From JAVBKU01 sp031553875 (GTDB lineage Bacteria; Bacteroidota; Bacteroidia; Bacteroidales; Rikenellaceae), in contig JAVBKU010000005.1 in assembly GCA_031553875.1 (NCBI GenBank), positions 1 through 64,000 of the forward strand: 64,000 nucleotides of DNA, given 5' to 3'. A program made the position numbers and the translations under genes. Positions within the stretch are counted from its first letter, which is position 1. Each line of letters opens with the position of its first letter. The notes beneath the pieces are model-generated. The model did not search any database and was not told the origin of the DNA. It saw only the letters and a program-made list of their open reading frames with translations. Positions 27,198-36,034 of this stretch are shown here, one piece after another.

Positions 27198-27946
27198 TTG
27201 CCGTAAAAATTTAGTCCGCACCTTCGCTTATGCTCCCTGTCGTACACCTTGCGGTCAAAGCGATAATATCCAGCAGGTTTATGGGCCACGCCGGTCTCTT
27301 TCTCTCCGACGGGCACTATGTATGACTGTGCGAGTATCTTTTTGCGGAAGTTACGATTGTCTATCTCGACGCCCAACACCGCCTCGTAAAGGTTCTGGAG
27401 CATGCGGACGGTAAATTTACGGGGTAACAGCTCGTAGGCCATCGGCTCGTGGCCGAAACGTTCCATCAGGAAACCTATGGCCGAAACGAGAATGTTATTG
27501 TGGTCGAGCGCCAGGCGTTTCACCTCGCCAAGCTCCACCCATTTGGCGTTTTTACGCGAAGTATAGTCGATAAGGCGCTGGTCGAGCCTCACCAGGGCAT
27601 AGAATACGACCGTAACCACGCGCGTGAGATCCACGCCGTAGTAGCCGTTGATCCACTCCAGTTCCTCCCCTGTGACCCTGAGGGGATCGGAAAACACCCC
27701 CATCTGCCGCAGGTAGATATCCTCGATACCTGTCAACTCGCCCATCACCCTGTGCGCAGCCGCTTCGAGGCCCTCGTTCGAGGCTATCAGACTGCCCGGC
27801 AGTTTGTTATCGAGGCGTTCTTCACCGTCTGCCCCCACCCTGCGGCGGCGTATAAGCAACACCTTGAGGGCCCGACCGTCGAAGCCGAACACAGCACAAT
27901 CGACCGATATGGCCTGTCTGTTGTATATCAGCGTAGGATCACCCAT
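27194..27946 (-). CDS. xylR: NUDIX-type transcriptional regulator of xylose genes
   Basis: A 250-residue protein with an N-terminal NUDIX fold (about 10-150) and a C-terminal winged helix (about 165-240), the NrtR/AraR/XylR layout of Bacteroidetes. The NUDIX box is degenerate: in GSLIASNEGLEAAAHRVMGE the expected catalytic Glu/Arg-Glu residues are mostly Asn, His, Arg and Gly. So it should bind a sugar-derived effector rather than hydrolyse nucleotides. The C-terminal region has RKFTVRMLQNLYEAVLG, the usual HTH lead. It is the first gene of the xyl operon and coupled to xylB. Confidence 0.85.
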   Translation of the reverse strand: MGDPTLIYNRQAISVDCAVFGFDGRALKVLLIRRRRVGADGEERLDNKLPGSLIASNEGLEAAAHRVMGELTGIEDIYLRQMGVFSDPLRVTGEELEWINGYYGVDLTRVVTVVFYALVRLDQRLIDYTSRKNAKWVELGEVKRLALDHNNILVSAIGFLMERFGHEPMAYELLPRKFTVRMLQNLYEAVLGVEIDNRNFRKKILAQSYIVPVGEKETGVAHKPAGYYRFDRKVYDREHKRRCGLNFYGK

Positions 27947-28206
27947 AAGCGCACAATTTTCACTTTACACGAAGATACTAACTCGAAAAATAAATTCCTA
28001 TGAAAGAGTAAAATTTACGCTAAGTATCATACTCTGTAAAAATCTCCGCTTCCGTCACACCCGACAAGACTTTAAAATCAAAAGGCACAAAAATAAGCCA
28101 GGGGAAAACGGGATTTAATAAATTTAATTAGTTGTCCTATATTTGTAAATATTTGTGTACTTTCGCAGTACGTGAAACAATCTTATATCTTCTACCTTAC
28201 TACCAA

Positions 28207-28971
28207 ATGAGCAACAGATACCCCAAAGGATGGGCTTTTAAACAGGTAATGCCTATCATACTCATGTGGCTTTTATGCGGACCTACCCCGCTATGCATGT
28301 TTATCATGACCTCCAAGGCGAAGAAAGATTCATGGACGAATATAGCCGGGATGAGCCTGTTAATATTTATACTGGCCATATGTCTTATGTTTACCGGCGA
28401 TGACACGAAAGTGGGGATAGGGGGATTGACAATAGTCCTCCTGTGGATATTCACCTTCCTTTTCGTCGTAGTTAACATCCCCGAGTTCCTGAGATTAGCG
28501 GCCGCAAACCAGAATATCACTGTAACTTCACCCTCTAAAAGATCCAAACCGGCAGAACCTAAGAGAGAACCGGTCGCCAATAAAATCGGCAAGGGCGAAC
28601 AACTCATATCCGACCTGCGCAAATGGAAAACGGAGGTGGAGCCCGAACTCCTGCGCGCTGATATCGACCAACTTATAAACCTGTCTGAAATAGTGCTCAA
28701 GAAAAAGGGGGTCGACCGCGATCTCTTCTTCAGCCGCTACGACGCCCCCCTCAACACTCTCCTGCAGAAGTACGACGAGATAGAGAACACACGGCTCAAC
28801 ACCAACGATATGGTCGAAACGATGATAAGCATCGAGTCGACCATAAGGGATACCGTCAAGGCCATGAAGAAGGACATCTCCAATATGTATAAGGCGGATA
28901 TGCAAGATATCAACGCGGAGACCTCGATCTTCCTGCGCGAACTGAAGAAGAAGGGCCTGCTCGAGGAGTAA
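28207..28971 (+). CDS. XpaC-like membrane/coiled-coil protein, paralog 1
   Basis: A 254-residue protein, start at 28207 (MSNRYPKGW). Three membrane segments occupy about residues 20-95 (first: VMPIILMWLLCGPTPLCMFI). After a polar linker the C-terminal half is a long alpha/coiled-coil domain, from LISDLRKWKTEVEPELLRADI to IFLRELKKKGLLEE. That ending, with its central IENTRLNTNDMVETM, resembles the XpaC family, which in other bacteria is encoded next to TelA. This is the first of three tandem paralogs before telA here. Biochemical function of the family is poorly defined (envelope or toxic-anion stress). Confidence 0.65.
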   Translation: MSNRYPKGWAFKQVMPIILMWLLCGPTPLCMFIMTSKAKKDSWTNIAGMSLLIFILAICLMFTGDDTKVGIGGLTIVLLWIFTFLFVVVNIPEFLRLAAANQNITVTSPSKRSKPAEPKREPVANKIGKGEQLISDLRKWKTEVEPELLRADIDQLINLSEIVLKKKGVDRDLFFSRYDAPLNTLLQKYDEIENTRLNTNDMVETMISIESTIRDTVKAMKKDISNMYKADMQDINAETSIFLRELKKKGLLEE

Positions 28972-28981
28972 CGCCATCGGA

Positions 28982-29083
28982 TATCTCTTTTTAGTAACTA
29001 TTTAAATATCTGTTCCGCATTTGTAAATATTTGCGTACTTTCGTTGAAAGTGAAAACTATCAACACTTTTCGCCCCGCCGCCA
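28982..29083 (+). repeat. Duplicated intergenic/leader segment, copy 1
   Basis: This leader of XpaC-like paralog 2 is nearly identical to 29889-29990 before paralog 3, exactly 907 bp downstream. Both run from TATCTCTTTTTAG through CTATTTAAATAT, TTTGTAAATATTTGCGTAC and GTTGAAAGTGAAAACTAT to the ATG. It marks a tandem duplication unit and probably includes the promoter. Confidence 0.8.
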
Positions 29084-29878
29084 ATGACCTCGCCTACCCC
29101 CACCCCCATACCAAGATATCCCTCGGACTGGGAATTTAAACAGATCTGGCCGATCTTTTTTTCCTGGATTTTGTGCGGACTCGCCCCATTGGGCTTAGTT
29201 TATATGGCTATCAAAGCACGGAAAAAGTCATGGCTGATGGCCTCTATTATAGTTACACCCCTGTATGCTATATCTTTACATTCGGCGACCACCACTGAAG
29301 GCGATACCCCTTTCGCAACTTTCGGAGTAATTCTCTCATGTATCTTCGCTATTGGTTTCAGCGCACGCAAATATCCTGAATTTCTTAAAATACTGGATGA
29401 AAGGGAGAAGAACAAAGCGATGCAACCTGCGCCGGAGCCCACCTCTAAGCCTGCTCCAAAACATTCTAAGACCAAGACCGTAAATAAAAAAATGAGCAAA
29501 GGCAAGCAGATGGTATCCGATCTGTACAAGTGGAGGGCGGAAATCGAATCTACCTCCATCCGCGCGGATATAACGCAGATGATAAAACTGTCCGATATAG
29601 TGCTCAAGAAAACGGGAGCCGACCACGATCTCTTTTTCAGCCGCTACGACGCCACCCTCAACAAACTTCTCGACAAGTACGACGAAATAGAGAACACACG
29701 TCTTAATACCAACGATATGGTCGAAACGATGATAAACATCGAGTCGACCATCAAGGATACCGCCAAAGCCATGAAACAGGAGGTGTCCAACATGTACAAG
29801 GCGGATTTACTCAATATCAACGCCGAGACCTCTGTTTTCCTGCGCGAACTGAAGAAAAAAGGCCTGCTCGACGAGTAG
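29084..29878 (+). CDS. XpaC-like membrane/coiled-coil protein, paralog 2
   Basis: A 264-residue second copy. Membrane segments lie in the first about 105 residues (FFSWILCGLAPLGLVYMAI is the first), followed by a Pro/Lys-rich linker and the coiled-coil domain QMVSDLYKWRAEIE...VFLRELKKKGLLDE. The coiled-coil part is nearly the same as in paralog 3, while the membrane part differs more. It has its own leader segment (28982-29083) that is repeated before paralog 3. The name is by resemblance to XpaC and proximity to telA. Confidence 0.65.
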   Translation: MTSPTPTPIPRYPSDWEFKQIWPIFFSWILCGLAPLGLVYMAIKARKKSWLMASIIVTPLYAISLHSATTTEGDTPFATFGVILSCIFAIGFSARKYPEFLKILDEREKNKAMQPAPEPTSKPAPKHSKTKTVNKKMSKGKQMVSDLYKWRAEIESTSIRADITQMIKLSDIVLKKTGADHDLFFSRYDATLNKLLDKYDEIENTRLNTNDMVETMINIESTIKDTAKAMKQEVSNMYKADLLNINAETSVFLRELKKKGLLDE

Positions 29879-29888
29879 CGCCTTCGAA

Positions 29889-29990
29889 TATCTCTTTTTA
29901 GCAACTATTTAAATATTCGTTCCATATTTGTAAATATTTGCGTACATTCGTTGAAAGTGAAAACTATCGACATTTTTCGCCCCGCCGCCA
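29889..29990 (+). repeat. Duplicated intergenic/leader segment, copy 2
   Basis: Matches 28982-29083 with about one change every ten bases. It precedes the third XpaC-like gene and probably carries its promoter. Confidence 0.8.
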
Positions 29991-30800
29991 ATGACCTCAT
30001 CCTATAAATCTTCTATACGTCAATATCCCCAGGGGTGGCCAATCTTCCTTTCCTGGATTTTGTGCGGGATCGCCCCATTGGGCTTAGTCTATATGGCTGT
30101 AAGAGCATGGAAAAAGTCGTGGCTGATAATCTCCCTGATAGTTGCACCCGTGTACGCCGTATCTGTATACTCGATCAACACCACTGAAGGCGATAACCTT
30201 TTCGCAACTCTCGGAGTAATTCTCTCATGTGTCTTCTCTATTTGTTTTTGTGTATTCAAACTGCCCGAATTTCAAGAAATAATGGACACAAGAGGGAGTA
30301 TCAACCGCATAGAATCTATATATGAATGCATCAAATCTTTCCTGAGATATATCCGCTCTCTATTTAAATCTACTCCAAAGCGTCCTGAAGTCCAGGCTGA
30401 GACTATAAAGATAAGCCAAGGCCAACAGATGATATCCGACCTGTACAAGTGGAGGGCCGAAATAGAATCTGCCTCCATCTACGCGGATATAACGCAGATG
30501 ATAAACCTGTCCGAGATAGTACTTAACAAAACGGGCGCCGACCACGATCTCTTTTTCAGCCGCTACGACGCCACCCTCAACAAACTTCTGGGCAAGTACG
30601 ACGAGATAGAGAATACACGGCTTAATACCACCAATATGGTCGGAACGATGACAAACATCGAGTCGACCATCAAGGAGACCGCCAAGGCCATGAAACAGGA
30701 GGTGGCCAATATGTATAAGGAGGATATGCTCGACATTGATGCGGAAACCTCCGTTTTCCTACGTGAACTGAAGAAGAAAGGGCTGCTCGACGACGAGTAG
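29991..30800 (+). CDS. XpaC-like membrane/coiled-coil protein, paralog 3
   Basis: A 269-residue third copy. It lacks the seven residues EFKQ-region before the first membrane helix that paralog 2 has (RYPSDWEFKQIWPIFF versus QYPQGWPIFL). It carries a longer linker (ESIYECIKSFLRYIRSLFKS) before the coiled-coil domain. The C-terminus SVFLRELKKKGLLDDE matches its siblings. It ends 36 nt before telA, which strongly suggests co-expression with it. Confidence 0.65.
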   Translation: MTSSYKSSIRQYPQGWPIFLSWILCGIAPLGLVYMAVRAWKKSWLIISLIVAPVYAVSVYSINTTEGDNLFATLGVILSCVFSICFCVFKLPEFQEIMDTRGSINRIESIYECIKSFLRYIRSLFKSTPKRPEVQAETIKISQGQQMISDLYKWRAEIESASIYADITQMINLSEIVLNKTGADHDLFFSRYDATLNKLLGKYDEIENTRLNTTNMVGTMTNIESTIKETAKAMKQEVANMYKEDMLDIDAETSVFLRELKKKGLLDDE

Positions 30801-30836
30801 CGCCCTCAGCTATAACCCATAAAAACAATTACTGAC

Positions 30837-31910
30837 ATGGATGTAAACAACTCTCTCGAACTCGCTCAAAACGAAGCGTTGAGCACCGAAGACCTCGCCA
30901 TAGTGGCTAAGTACAAGTCTTCGATAGATTTCACCAAGCCCGACCAGATAATAGTCTACGGCGCCGCTGCACAGAACCGTATGACCACATTCGCCGACGC
31001 CGTACTCAACAACGTACGCTCTAAGGATATGGGTGAAGTCGGAGAACTGCTCGCGGGTCTTGTGACCAACATCCGCACATTCGACAAGGCCACCGCCCCG
31101 CGTACCGGCATAGGCAAACTATTCGACAATGTCCGCAAGTACCTCGTACGCATGCAGGCCGAATACTCCAAGGTCGAAGCCAACGTAAACCGCATCGCAG
31201 CCCAGCTCGATCGCCACAGCCAGACCCTTTCCAAGGATATCTTCGTATTCAACGAACAGTATAACGAGAACAGCGAATATTTCAAGAATATCACCCTGTA
31301 TATCGTTGCCGGCGATGAGAAAATAAAGGAGATGAGGGAAAAGGTGCTTCCCGAGATGAAAGCCCAGGTTGAGCAGGGCGCTTCGCAGATGGAGATACAG
31401 CAGTACCGCGATCTGGAGCAGCAACTCGACCGTTTCGAGAAGAAGGTGCACGATCTCAAGCTCAGCCGTATGATATCCATACAGCTCGCCCCGCAGATCA
31501 GGCTCGTGCAGAACAACAGCGCCATGATGGTCGACAAGATACAATCGACCATCGTCAACACACTGCCGCTATGGAAGAACCAGATGGTACTCTCCCTGGG
31601 TATCGTCCACACCCGCCAGGCCCTCGACGCACAGAAGCAGGTTGCCGACGCCACCAACGAGCTGCTCTCCAAAAACAGCCGTATGCTCCGCGAGACCACA
31701 GTAAAGATAGCCACCGAGAGCGAAAGGGGTATCGTAGATATAGAAACTATCAAACAGGCCAACAATGACCTGTTCCAGACCCTCGACGACCTGCTCCGCA
31801 TACAGAGCGAAGGCCGCCAGAAGCGCTTAAGCGCCGAGACCGAACTCAAAACTATCGAAGCGGAATTGAAGAACAGGTTCCTTTCTGCCGGTAAGTACAA
31901 CCCGCAATAG
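30837..31910 (+). CDS. telA: TelA/KlaA toxic-anion-resistance family protein
   Basis: A 357-residue, largely alpha-helical, soluble protein with the TelA pattern: DQIIVYGAAAQNRMTTFADAVLNNVRSKD, then FNEQYNENSEYFKNITLYIVAGDEKI, and LPLWKNQMVLSLGIVHTRQALDAQKQVADATN near the end. The family was named for plasmid tellurite resistance but is widespread with roles in envelope or antimicrobial stress. In Bacillus its homolog lies beside xpaC, as here. A strong terminator (31934) follows, so xpaC-like genes 1-3 plus telA form one module. Confidence 0.9.
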   Translation: MDVNNSLELAQNEALSTEDLAIVAKYKSSIDFTKPDQIIVYGAAAQNRMTTFADAVLNNVRSKDMGEVGELLAGLVTNIRTFDKATAPRTGIGKLFDNVRKYLVRMQAEYSKVEANVNRIAAQLDRHSQTLSKDIFVFNEQYNENSEYFKNITLYIVAGDEKIKEMREKVLPEMKAQVEQGASQMEIQQYRDLEQQLDRFEKKVHDLKLSRMISIQLAPQIRLVQNNSAMMVDKIQSTIVNTLPLWKNQMVLSLGIVHTRQALDAQKQVADATNELLSKNSRMLRETTVKIATESERGIVDIETIKQANNDLFQTLDDLLRIQSEGRQKRLSAETELKTIEAELKNRFLSAGKYNPQ

Positions 31911-31933
31911 GATCATCCGGCCTTAATTATCCT

Positions 31934-31967
31934 AAAGCCCTCGCGCAGTCTGCTGCGCGAGGGCTTT
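31934..31967. terminator. Bidirectional terminator after telA
   Basis: A perfect 15-bp stem (AAAGCCCTCGCGCAG with its complement) and a 4-nt loop, between convergent telA and the NlpC/P60-like gene. Confidence 0.88.
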
Positions 31968-31985
31968 AATTATATGCTGGCAAGG

Positions 31986-32765
31986 TTATTCAGGATAGTA
32001 TACGAACGGGAGACGGAACCACCGGGTCCACTGCCGGGCGGAGATGTCGGTAGACACTACGCCGTCGCCGAAGAGGGGATTTACGGTAGATTCTATCACC
32101 TGTCCCCTGCCGGCATATATCCCGAGGTGGCCCTCCATGTAAAGAATGATCCCCAATTGTTCGGGCATATCCGGTATATCGCCGCTCGAGCCTGATATAT
32201 CCAGCAGCCCCAGCGAATTGCGATCCAGGAAGGGATCGTAATATTCGCGGTCGAATCCGAAATAGAGCGATTTGACCAACCCGCTGCAGTCGCACCCGAA
32301 GACCTCGCCACTGCAATCCGCATACTCCTCTATTTTCTCTTTTGTATAAAAATCGGGATATTCTGACGCCAGCCTCCCGATAAGCTCCGGCATGATACGC
32401 TCCACAAGTCCCCCGAACACATATTTGGTAGGCAGGATCGCTATACTACGGGCATGCGCCACAAGGTCTTCACCTGAAACAGGTTTGTCGAACAGACGAT
32501 TGAAAAGCTCCGAGCGGATATCGGGCTGAGGCAAGGGTTGTTCCGCCCGGGAATCGTGTTGCAGTATCCTGTACAGCTCTTCGTATATGAATGATATATG
32601 AGCGAGGCGCTCCTGGGGCGCTCCGCTGCGGAAGAGGGCAAGGTGGTCGTCCCTCAACAGCCCCGCCCCGCAAAGCCGCTCCAGTATATCGGCCCTCGCG
32701 GAAGAACATGGGGAGTTGCCGTCTGCATAGCTTCCCGAAAGTTGTTTTATGGTTTCTGTTTTCAT
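31986..32765 (-). CDS. NlpC/P60-like cysteine peptidase domain protein
   Basis: A 259-residue protein. The C-terminal half has the peptidase pattern: GCDCSGLVKSLYF with the nucleophile Cys160, and EGHLGIYAGRGQVIES with His213. The YVFGGL before it fits the usual Y-x-WGG segment. There is no signal peptide or lipobox, unlike most cell-wall peptidases of this family, so it may act in the cytoplasm or be secreted otherwise. The first 110 residues are unrecognised. It is flanked by telA and the ATP-grasp triplet and could be either a peptidoglycan or amidase-type enzyme. Confidence 0.7.
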   Translation of the reverse strand: MKTETIKQLSGSYADGNSPCSSARADILERLCGAGLLRDDHLALFRSGAPQERLAHISFIYEELYRILQHDSRAEQPLPQPDIRSELFNRLFDKPVSGEDLVAHARSIAILPTKYVFGGLVERIMPELIGRLASEYPDFYTKEKIEEYADCSGEVFGCDCSGLVKSLYFGFDREYYDPFLDRNSLGLLDISGSSGDIPDMPEQLGIILYMEGHLGIYAGRGQVIESTVNPLFGDGVVSTDISARQWTRWFRLPFVYYPE

Positions 32766-32902
32766 ATATATAACCGAACCACGGCAAAATATGGAATACT
32801 CACGTATACAATAATACGAAAAATCCGGAGGAAATGACCATTATTTTAGTATATTCGTCAATCATTATCCTTGCTTCGCGGCTATACTAAACACCCCCTA
32901 CG

Positions 32903-33943
32903 ATGTTATTCCATTGGATACGACGCATATTTATTTCGCTAATCAGAAGAGTCTGCGTACTACGTGATACCGCCGTCTATTGCCGCAGACACGCTCTCCC
33001 CTTCATCGAAACATTTCACAGGATAAGGGCTTTGAGAAAGAATGAAAATATAAGAGAGCTCATGTTGCTGGATATCAACTACATGGTAAACAACAAGGCT
33101 GTAAATGATACGTTAATGCTCCCGAGGGAGTATTTTGAAAACGCGTTCGGGATAAATGACCCCGACAAGCTCTACCTCTTAAGGGATAAAAATGAACTAT
33201 ACAGGCGATGCCCCGATCTTCTGAAGAGGGAGTGCCTGGACGTGACGACGACGTCGCCCGCCGAGGTCGAAGATTTTATGAAACGGCACAAGCGTTTTGT
33301 TGGGAAAGTAAATTTATCCTCATACTCGCAGGCGTTCTGTATTTACGACACCTCCAAGATGACGGCGACGCAGATCCTAAAAAACATGAAACGGCTGAAC
33401 CAAACGCTCCTCGAGGAGTATATAGTTCAGCACGAAACGATTATGGCCATATATCCGGACTCGGTCAACACCATCCGAATCCACACCGTGAACAACGGCT
33501 CGGAGATAAGGATGTTCCTCAAGCCTATGTTCCGCTCGGGATGCGACGGTTCGGTGGTAGATGCCCTTGCCTTTACCAGTTGCTACCGCGCTCTGGTCGA
33601 AGCAGACGGTTCGCTGAGCCACACATCTTATATAGACAAGTGGTCACGGGGGAAGGCCGCCGACCGGCATCACAATACCAGTACTCGTTTTAATACTATA
33701 CGCCTGCCCTACATCTCCGAGATGCTGCTGATGGCCAAGACGGCGGCCGCCCGTTTCCCGGAATTAACATACATAGGCTGGGATGTGGCTATCACGCAAC
33801 AGGGGCCGGTGATCGTCGAAGGCAACGGCATTTCCGGAGCTATTGATACCTATCAGCAGGTGGTGTATATATATGACAAGCACGGTATCAAACAACAACT
33901 AACAGAGATGTTCGAATACGGTCGTGGGAAAACCAGGGCCTGA
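32903..33943 (+). CDS. Sugar-transfer-associated ATP-grasp protein, paralog 1
   Basis: A 346-residue protein of the ATPgrasp_ST type. Family blocks are RECLDVTTTSPAEVEDFMKRHKRFVGKVN, TLLEEYIVQHETIMAIYPDSVNTIRIHT, IRMFLKPMF and the metal-binding end GWDVAITQQGPVIVEGN. The N-terminus is basic and hydrophobic (RRIFISLIRRVCVL) and may tether it to the membrane. ATP-grasp members ligate a carboxylate to an amine or thiol; this subgroup occurs in polysaccharide loci. It is the first of three tandem copies spaced about 1.05 kb. Confidence 0.82.
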   Translation: MLFHWIRRIFISLIRRVCVLRDTAVYCRRHALPFIETFHRIRALRKNENIRELMLLDINYMVNNKAVNDTLMLPREYFENAFGINDPDKLYLLRDKNELYRRCPDLLKRECLDVTTTSPAEVEDFMKRHKRFVGKVNLSSYSQAFCIYDTSKMTATQILKNMKRLNQTLLEEYIVQHETIMAIYPDSVNTIRIHTVNNGSEIRMFLKPMFRSGCDGSVVDALAFTSCYRALVEADGSLSHTSYIDKWSRGKAADRHHNTSTRFNTIRLPYISEMLLMAKTAAARFPELTYIGWDVAITQQGPVIVEGNGISGAIDTYQQVVYIYDKHGIKQQLTEMFEYGRGKTRA

Positions 33944-33955
33944 TAAACATTTATC

Positions 33956-34996
33956 ATGAAATTATTCAATTTTTTACCACGTATACGCAAGTCGATAAGG
34001 AAAAACGGCGCCATTGCCGCCTATTGCCTGAAACACAACCTGCCCTTCGCCCGGACGCGCCGGCAGATGAAGGCTATGAAAGCTAACGAGAAGGTGAGCG
34101 CGTACGCGCTGATGCGTCTGGGCTATCTGGTAAACGACCCGGCGGTGAACGATACGTTCATGTTCCGGCGGGAGTATTACAATAAAACCATAGAGATCAA
34201 TAAGCCCGACAAGCTCCACCTCTTCAAGGATAAAACGGAATTCTACAGGCGGTGTCCCAAATTTCTGGGGCGCGAGTGCCTGGACGTGACCACGGCGTCG
34301 CCCGCCGAGGTGGAAGAATTTATGAAGCGGCACAAGCGTTTTGTGGGTAAGATGAATTTCGGTATGCTCGCAAGGTCGTTCGGCGTGTACGACACTTCGA
34401 AGATGACCGTAGAGCAGATCCTCGAAAAAATGAAGAAAATGGGCCAGACGCTCCTTGAAGAGTATATCGTCCAGCACGAAACGATTATGGACATATATCC
34501 CGGCTCGGTCAACACCATCCGCCTCCACACCATAAGCAACGGTTCGGAGGTGAGGATGTTCCTCAAGCCCATGTTCCGCATGGGAAGCAATGGCTCGGTC
34601 GTGGATGCGAGTGCTAAGAACGGCTCATACCGCGCGTTTATCGAAGATGACGGCTCGTTGAGCCACCATACCTATGTAGACAACCGGGGGAGGTGTAAAA
34701 AGGCTGTACAGCATCACAATACGAAAGTGCGCTTCGACGACGTGCGCCTGCCTTACATGCCCGAGGCGGTGCAGTTGGTAAAATTGGCGTCTGCTTATTT
34801 CCCCGAATTGCCGTGCATAGGCTGGGACGTGGCTATTACGCCCCAGGGGCCCGTGATCGTCGAAGGCAACGGCACGTCCGGGGCAGAGGTAACCTATCAA
34901 CAGATGGTCTACCTGTATGAGAACCGTGGAGCCAGACAGGAACTGCAGGATATGTTCGACTACGGATGGGTACAAACAGGCTCTCCAAAAATATAA
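33956..34996 (+). CDS. Sugar-transfer-associated ATP-grasp protein, paralog 2
   Basis: A 346-residue second copy, starting 13 nt after the first. It keeps the nucleotide- and metal-binding residues (VKMFLKPM-type strand and GWDVAITPQGPVIVEGNGT). It shares FARTRRQMKAMKANEKVSAY with paralog 3 near the N-terminus. The spacing suggests one transcript of three enzymes, perhaps acting on related acceptors. The substrate cannot be inferred. Confidence 0.82.
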   Translation: MKLFNFLPRIRKSIRKNGAIAAYCLKHNLPFARTRRQMKAMKANEKVSAYALMRLGYLVNDPAVNDTFMFRREYYNKTIEINKPDKLHLFKDKTEFYRRCPKFLGRECLDVTTASPAEVEEFMKRHKRFVGKMNFGMLARSFGVYDTSKMTVEQILEKMKKMGQTLLEEYIVQHETIMDIYPGSVNTIRLHTISNGSEVRMFLKPMFRMGSNGSVVDASAKNGSYRAFIEDDGSLSHHTYVDNRGRCKKAVQHHNTKVRFDDVRLPYMPEAVQLVKLASAYFPELPCIGWDVAITPQGPVIVEGNGTSGAEVTYQQMVYLYENRGARQELQDMFDYGWVQTGSPKI

Positions 34997-34999
34997 CCT

Positions 35000-36019
35000 A
35001 TGAAATTATTCCGTTTTATACCGCGCATATACAAATCACTCCGAAGGGATAGCGCCATTTTTATCTATTGCCTGAAACACGAGCTGCCCTTCGCCCGGAC
35101 CCGCAGGGATATGAAATCATTGAGGATCAACGAGAACGTAAGCGCGTATACGTTGATGGGCCTCGATTACATGATAACCAACAGGGAAGTGAACGACACG
35201 TTCATGTTCCACCGCGAGTATATAGAGAGGGCGCTCGAGATAAACACCCTCGACAATCTCTGGGCCTTAAGGGATAAAGCGGAGTTCTACAGGCGGTGTC
35301 CACAATTTCTGGGGCGCGAGTGCCTGGACGTGACCACGGCGTCGCCCGCCGAGGTGGAAGACTTCCTGAAACGGCATAAACGCTTTGTGGGGAAGATGAA
35401 TTTCGGTCTGCGCGCGAAGTCATTTTGCGTGTACGATGCCCCGGGTATGACCCCGGAGCAACTTCGTAAAAATATGGAACGCCTGAACCAGACGCTCTTA
35501 GAGGGGTATATAGTGCAACATAAAACGCTGATGGACATACATCCCAGCTCGGTCAACACCGTCCGCATACACACCATGAATAACGGCTCGGAGGTGAAGA
35601 TGTTCCTCAAACCCATGCTCCGCACGGGATGCGACGGCTCGAGAGTTGACACCAATGCCGAGAACGACTCATACCGTACGCTGATAGAAGACGACGGCTC
35701 GCTGAGCCACATTACCTACATAGACCGCCTGGGGAGGTGCAAGAAAGCCGTCATGCACCGCACCTCTAAGGTACGTTTTTCGGATGTACGCATACCTTAT
35801 ATGCCCGAAGCGGTGCAGCTGGTAAGATCGGCGGCCGTTTATTTCCCCGAGCTGCCCTACATAAGCTGGGATGTGGCTATCACGCCGCAGGGGCCGGTGA
35901 TAGTGGAAGGTAACAGCATCTCAGGAGCCACGGGCCTCTATCAGCAGATGGTCTACCTGCATGAGAAACATGGCATCAGGAGGCAGCTGCTTGATATGTT
36001 CGACTACGGACGACCTTAA
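35000..36019 (+). CDS. Sugar-transfer-associated ATP-grasp protein, paralog 3
   Basis: A 339-residue third copy, 4 nt after the second. The key end block reads SWDVAITPQGPVIVEGNSI, so the first Gly of the usual GWD is Ser here. The remaining catalytic-type residues are kept. The C-terminus lacks the last seven residues of its siblings. No terminator is seen; only 15 nt separate it from the convergent YdcF-like gene. Confidence 0.82.
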   Translation: MKLFRFIPRIYKSLRRDSAIFIYCLKHELPFARTRRDMKSLRINENVSAYTLMGLDYMITNREVNDTFMFHREYIERALEINTLDNLWALRDKAEFYRRCPQFLGRECLDVTTASPAEVEDFLKRHKRFVGKMNFGLRAKSFCVYDAPGMTPEQLRKNMERLNQTLLEGYIVQHKTLMDIHPSSVNTVRIHTMNNGSEVKMFLKPMLRTGCDGSRVDTNAENDSYRTLIEDDGSLSHITYIDRLGRCKKAVMHRTSKVRFSDVRIPYMPEAVQLVRSAAVYFPELPYISWDVAITPQGPVIVEGNSISGATGLYQQMVYLHEKHGIRRQLLDMFDYGRP

Positions 36020-36034
36020 TCCGGGGCAACAAAG

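Noticed and set aside
28132..28206. Longer N-terminus of XpaC-like paralog 1
   Set aside because: The upstream extension reads through the promoter-like leader; the start at 28207 aligns with the sibling proteins (NRYPKGW versus PRYPSDW).
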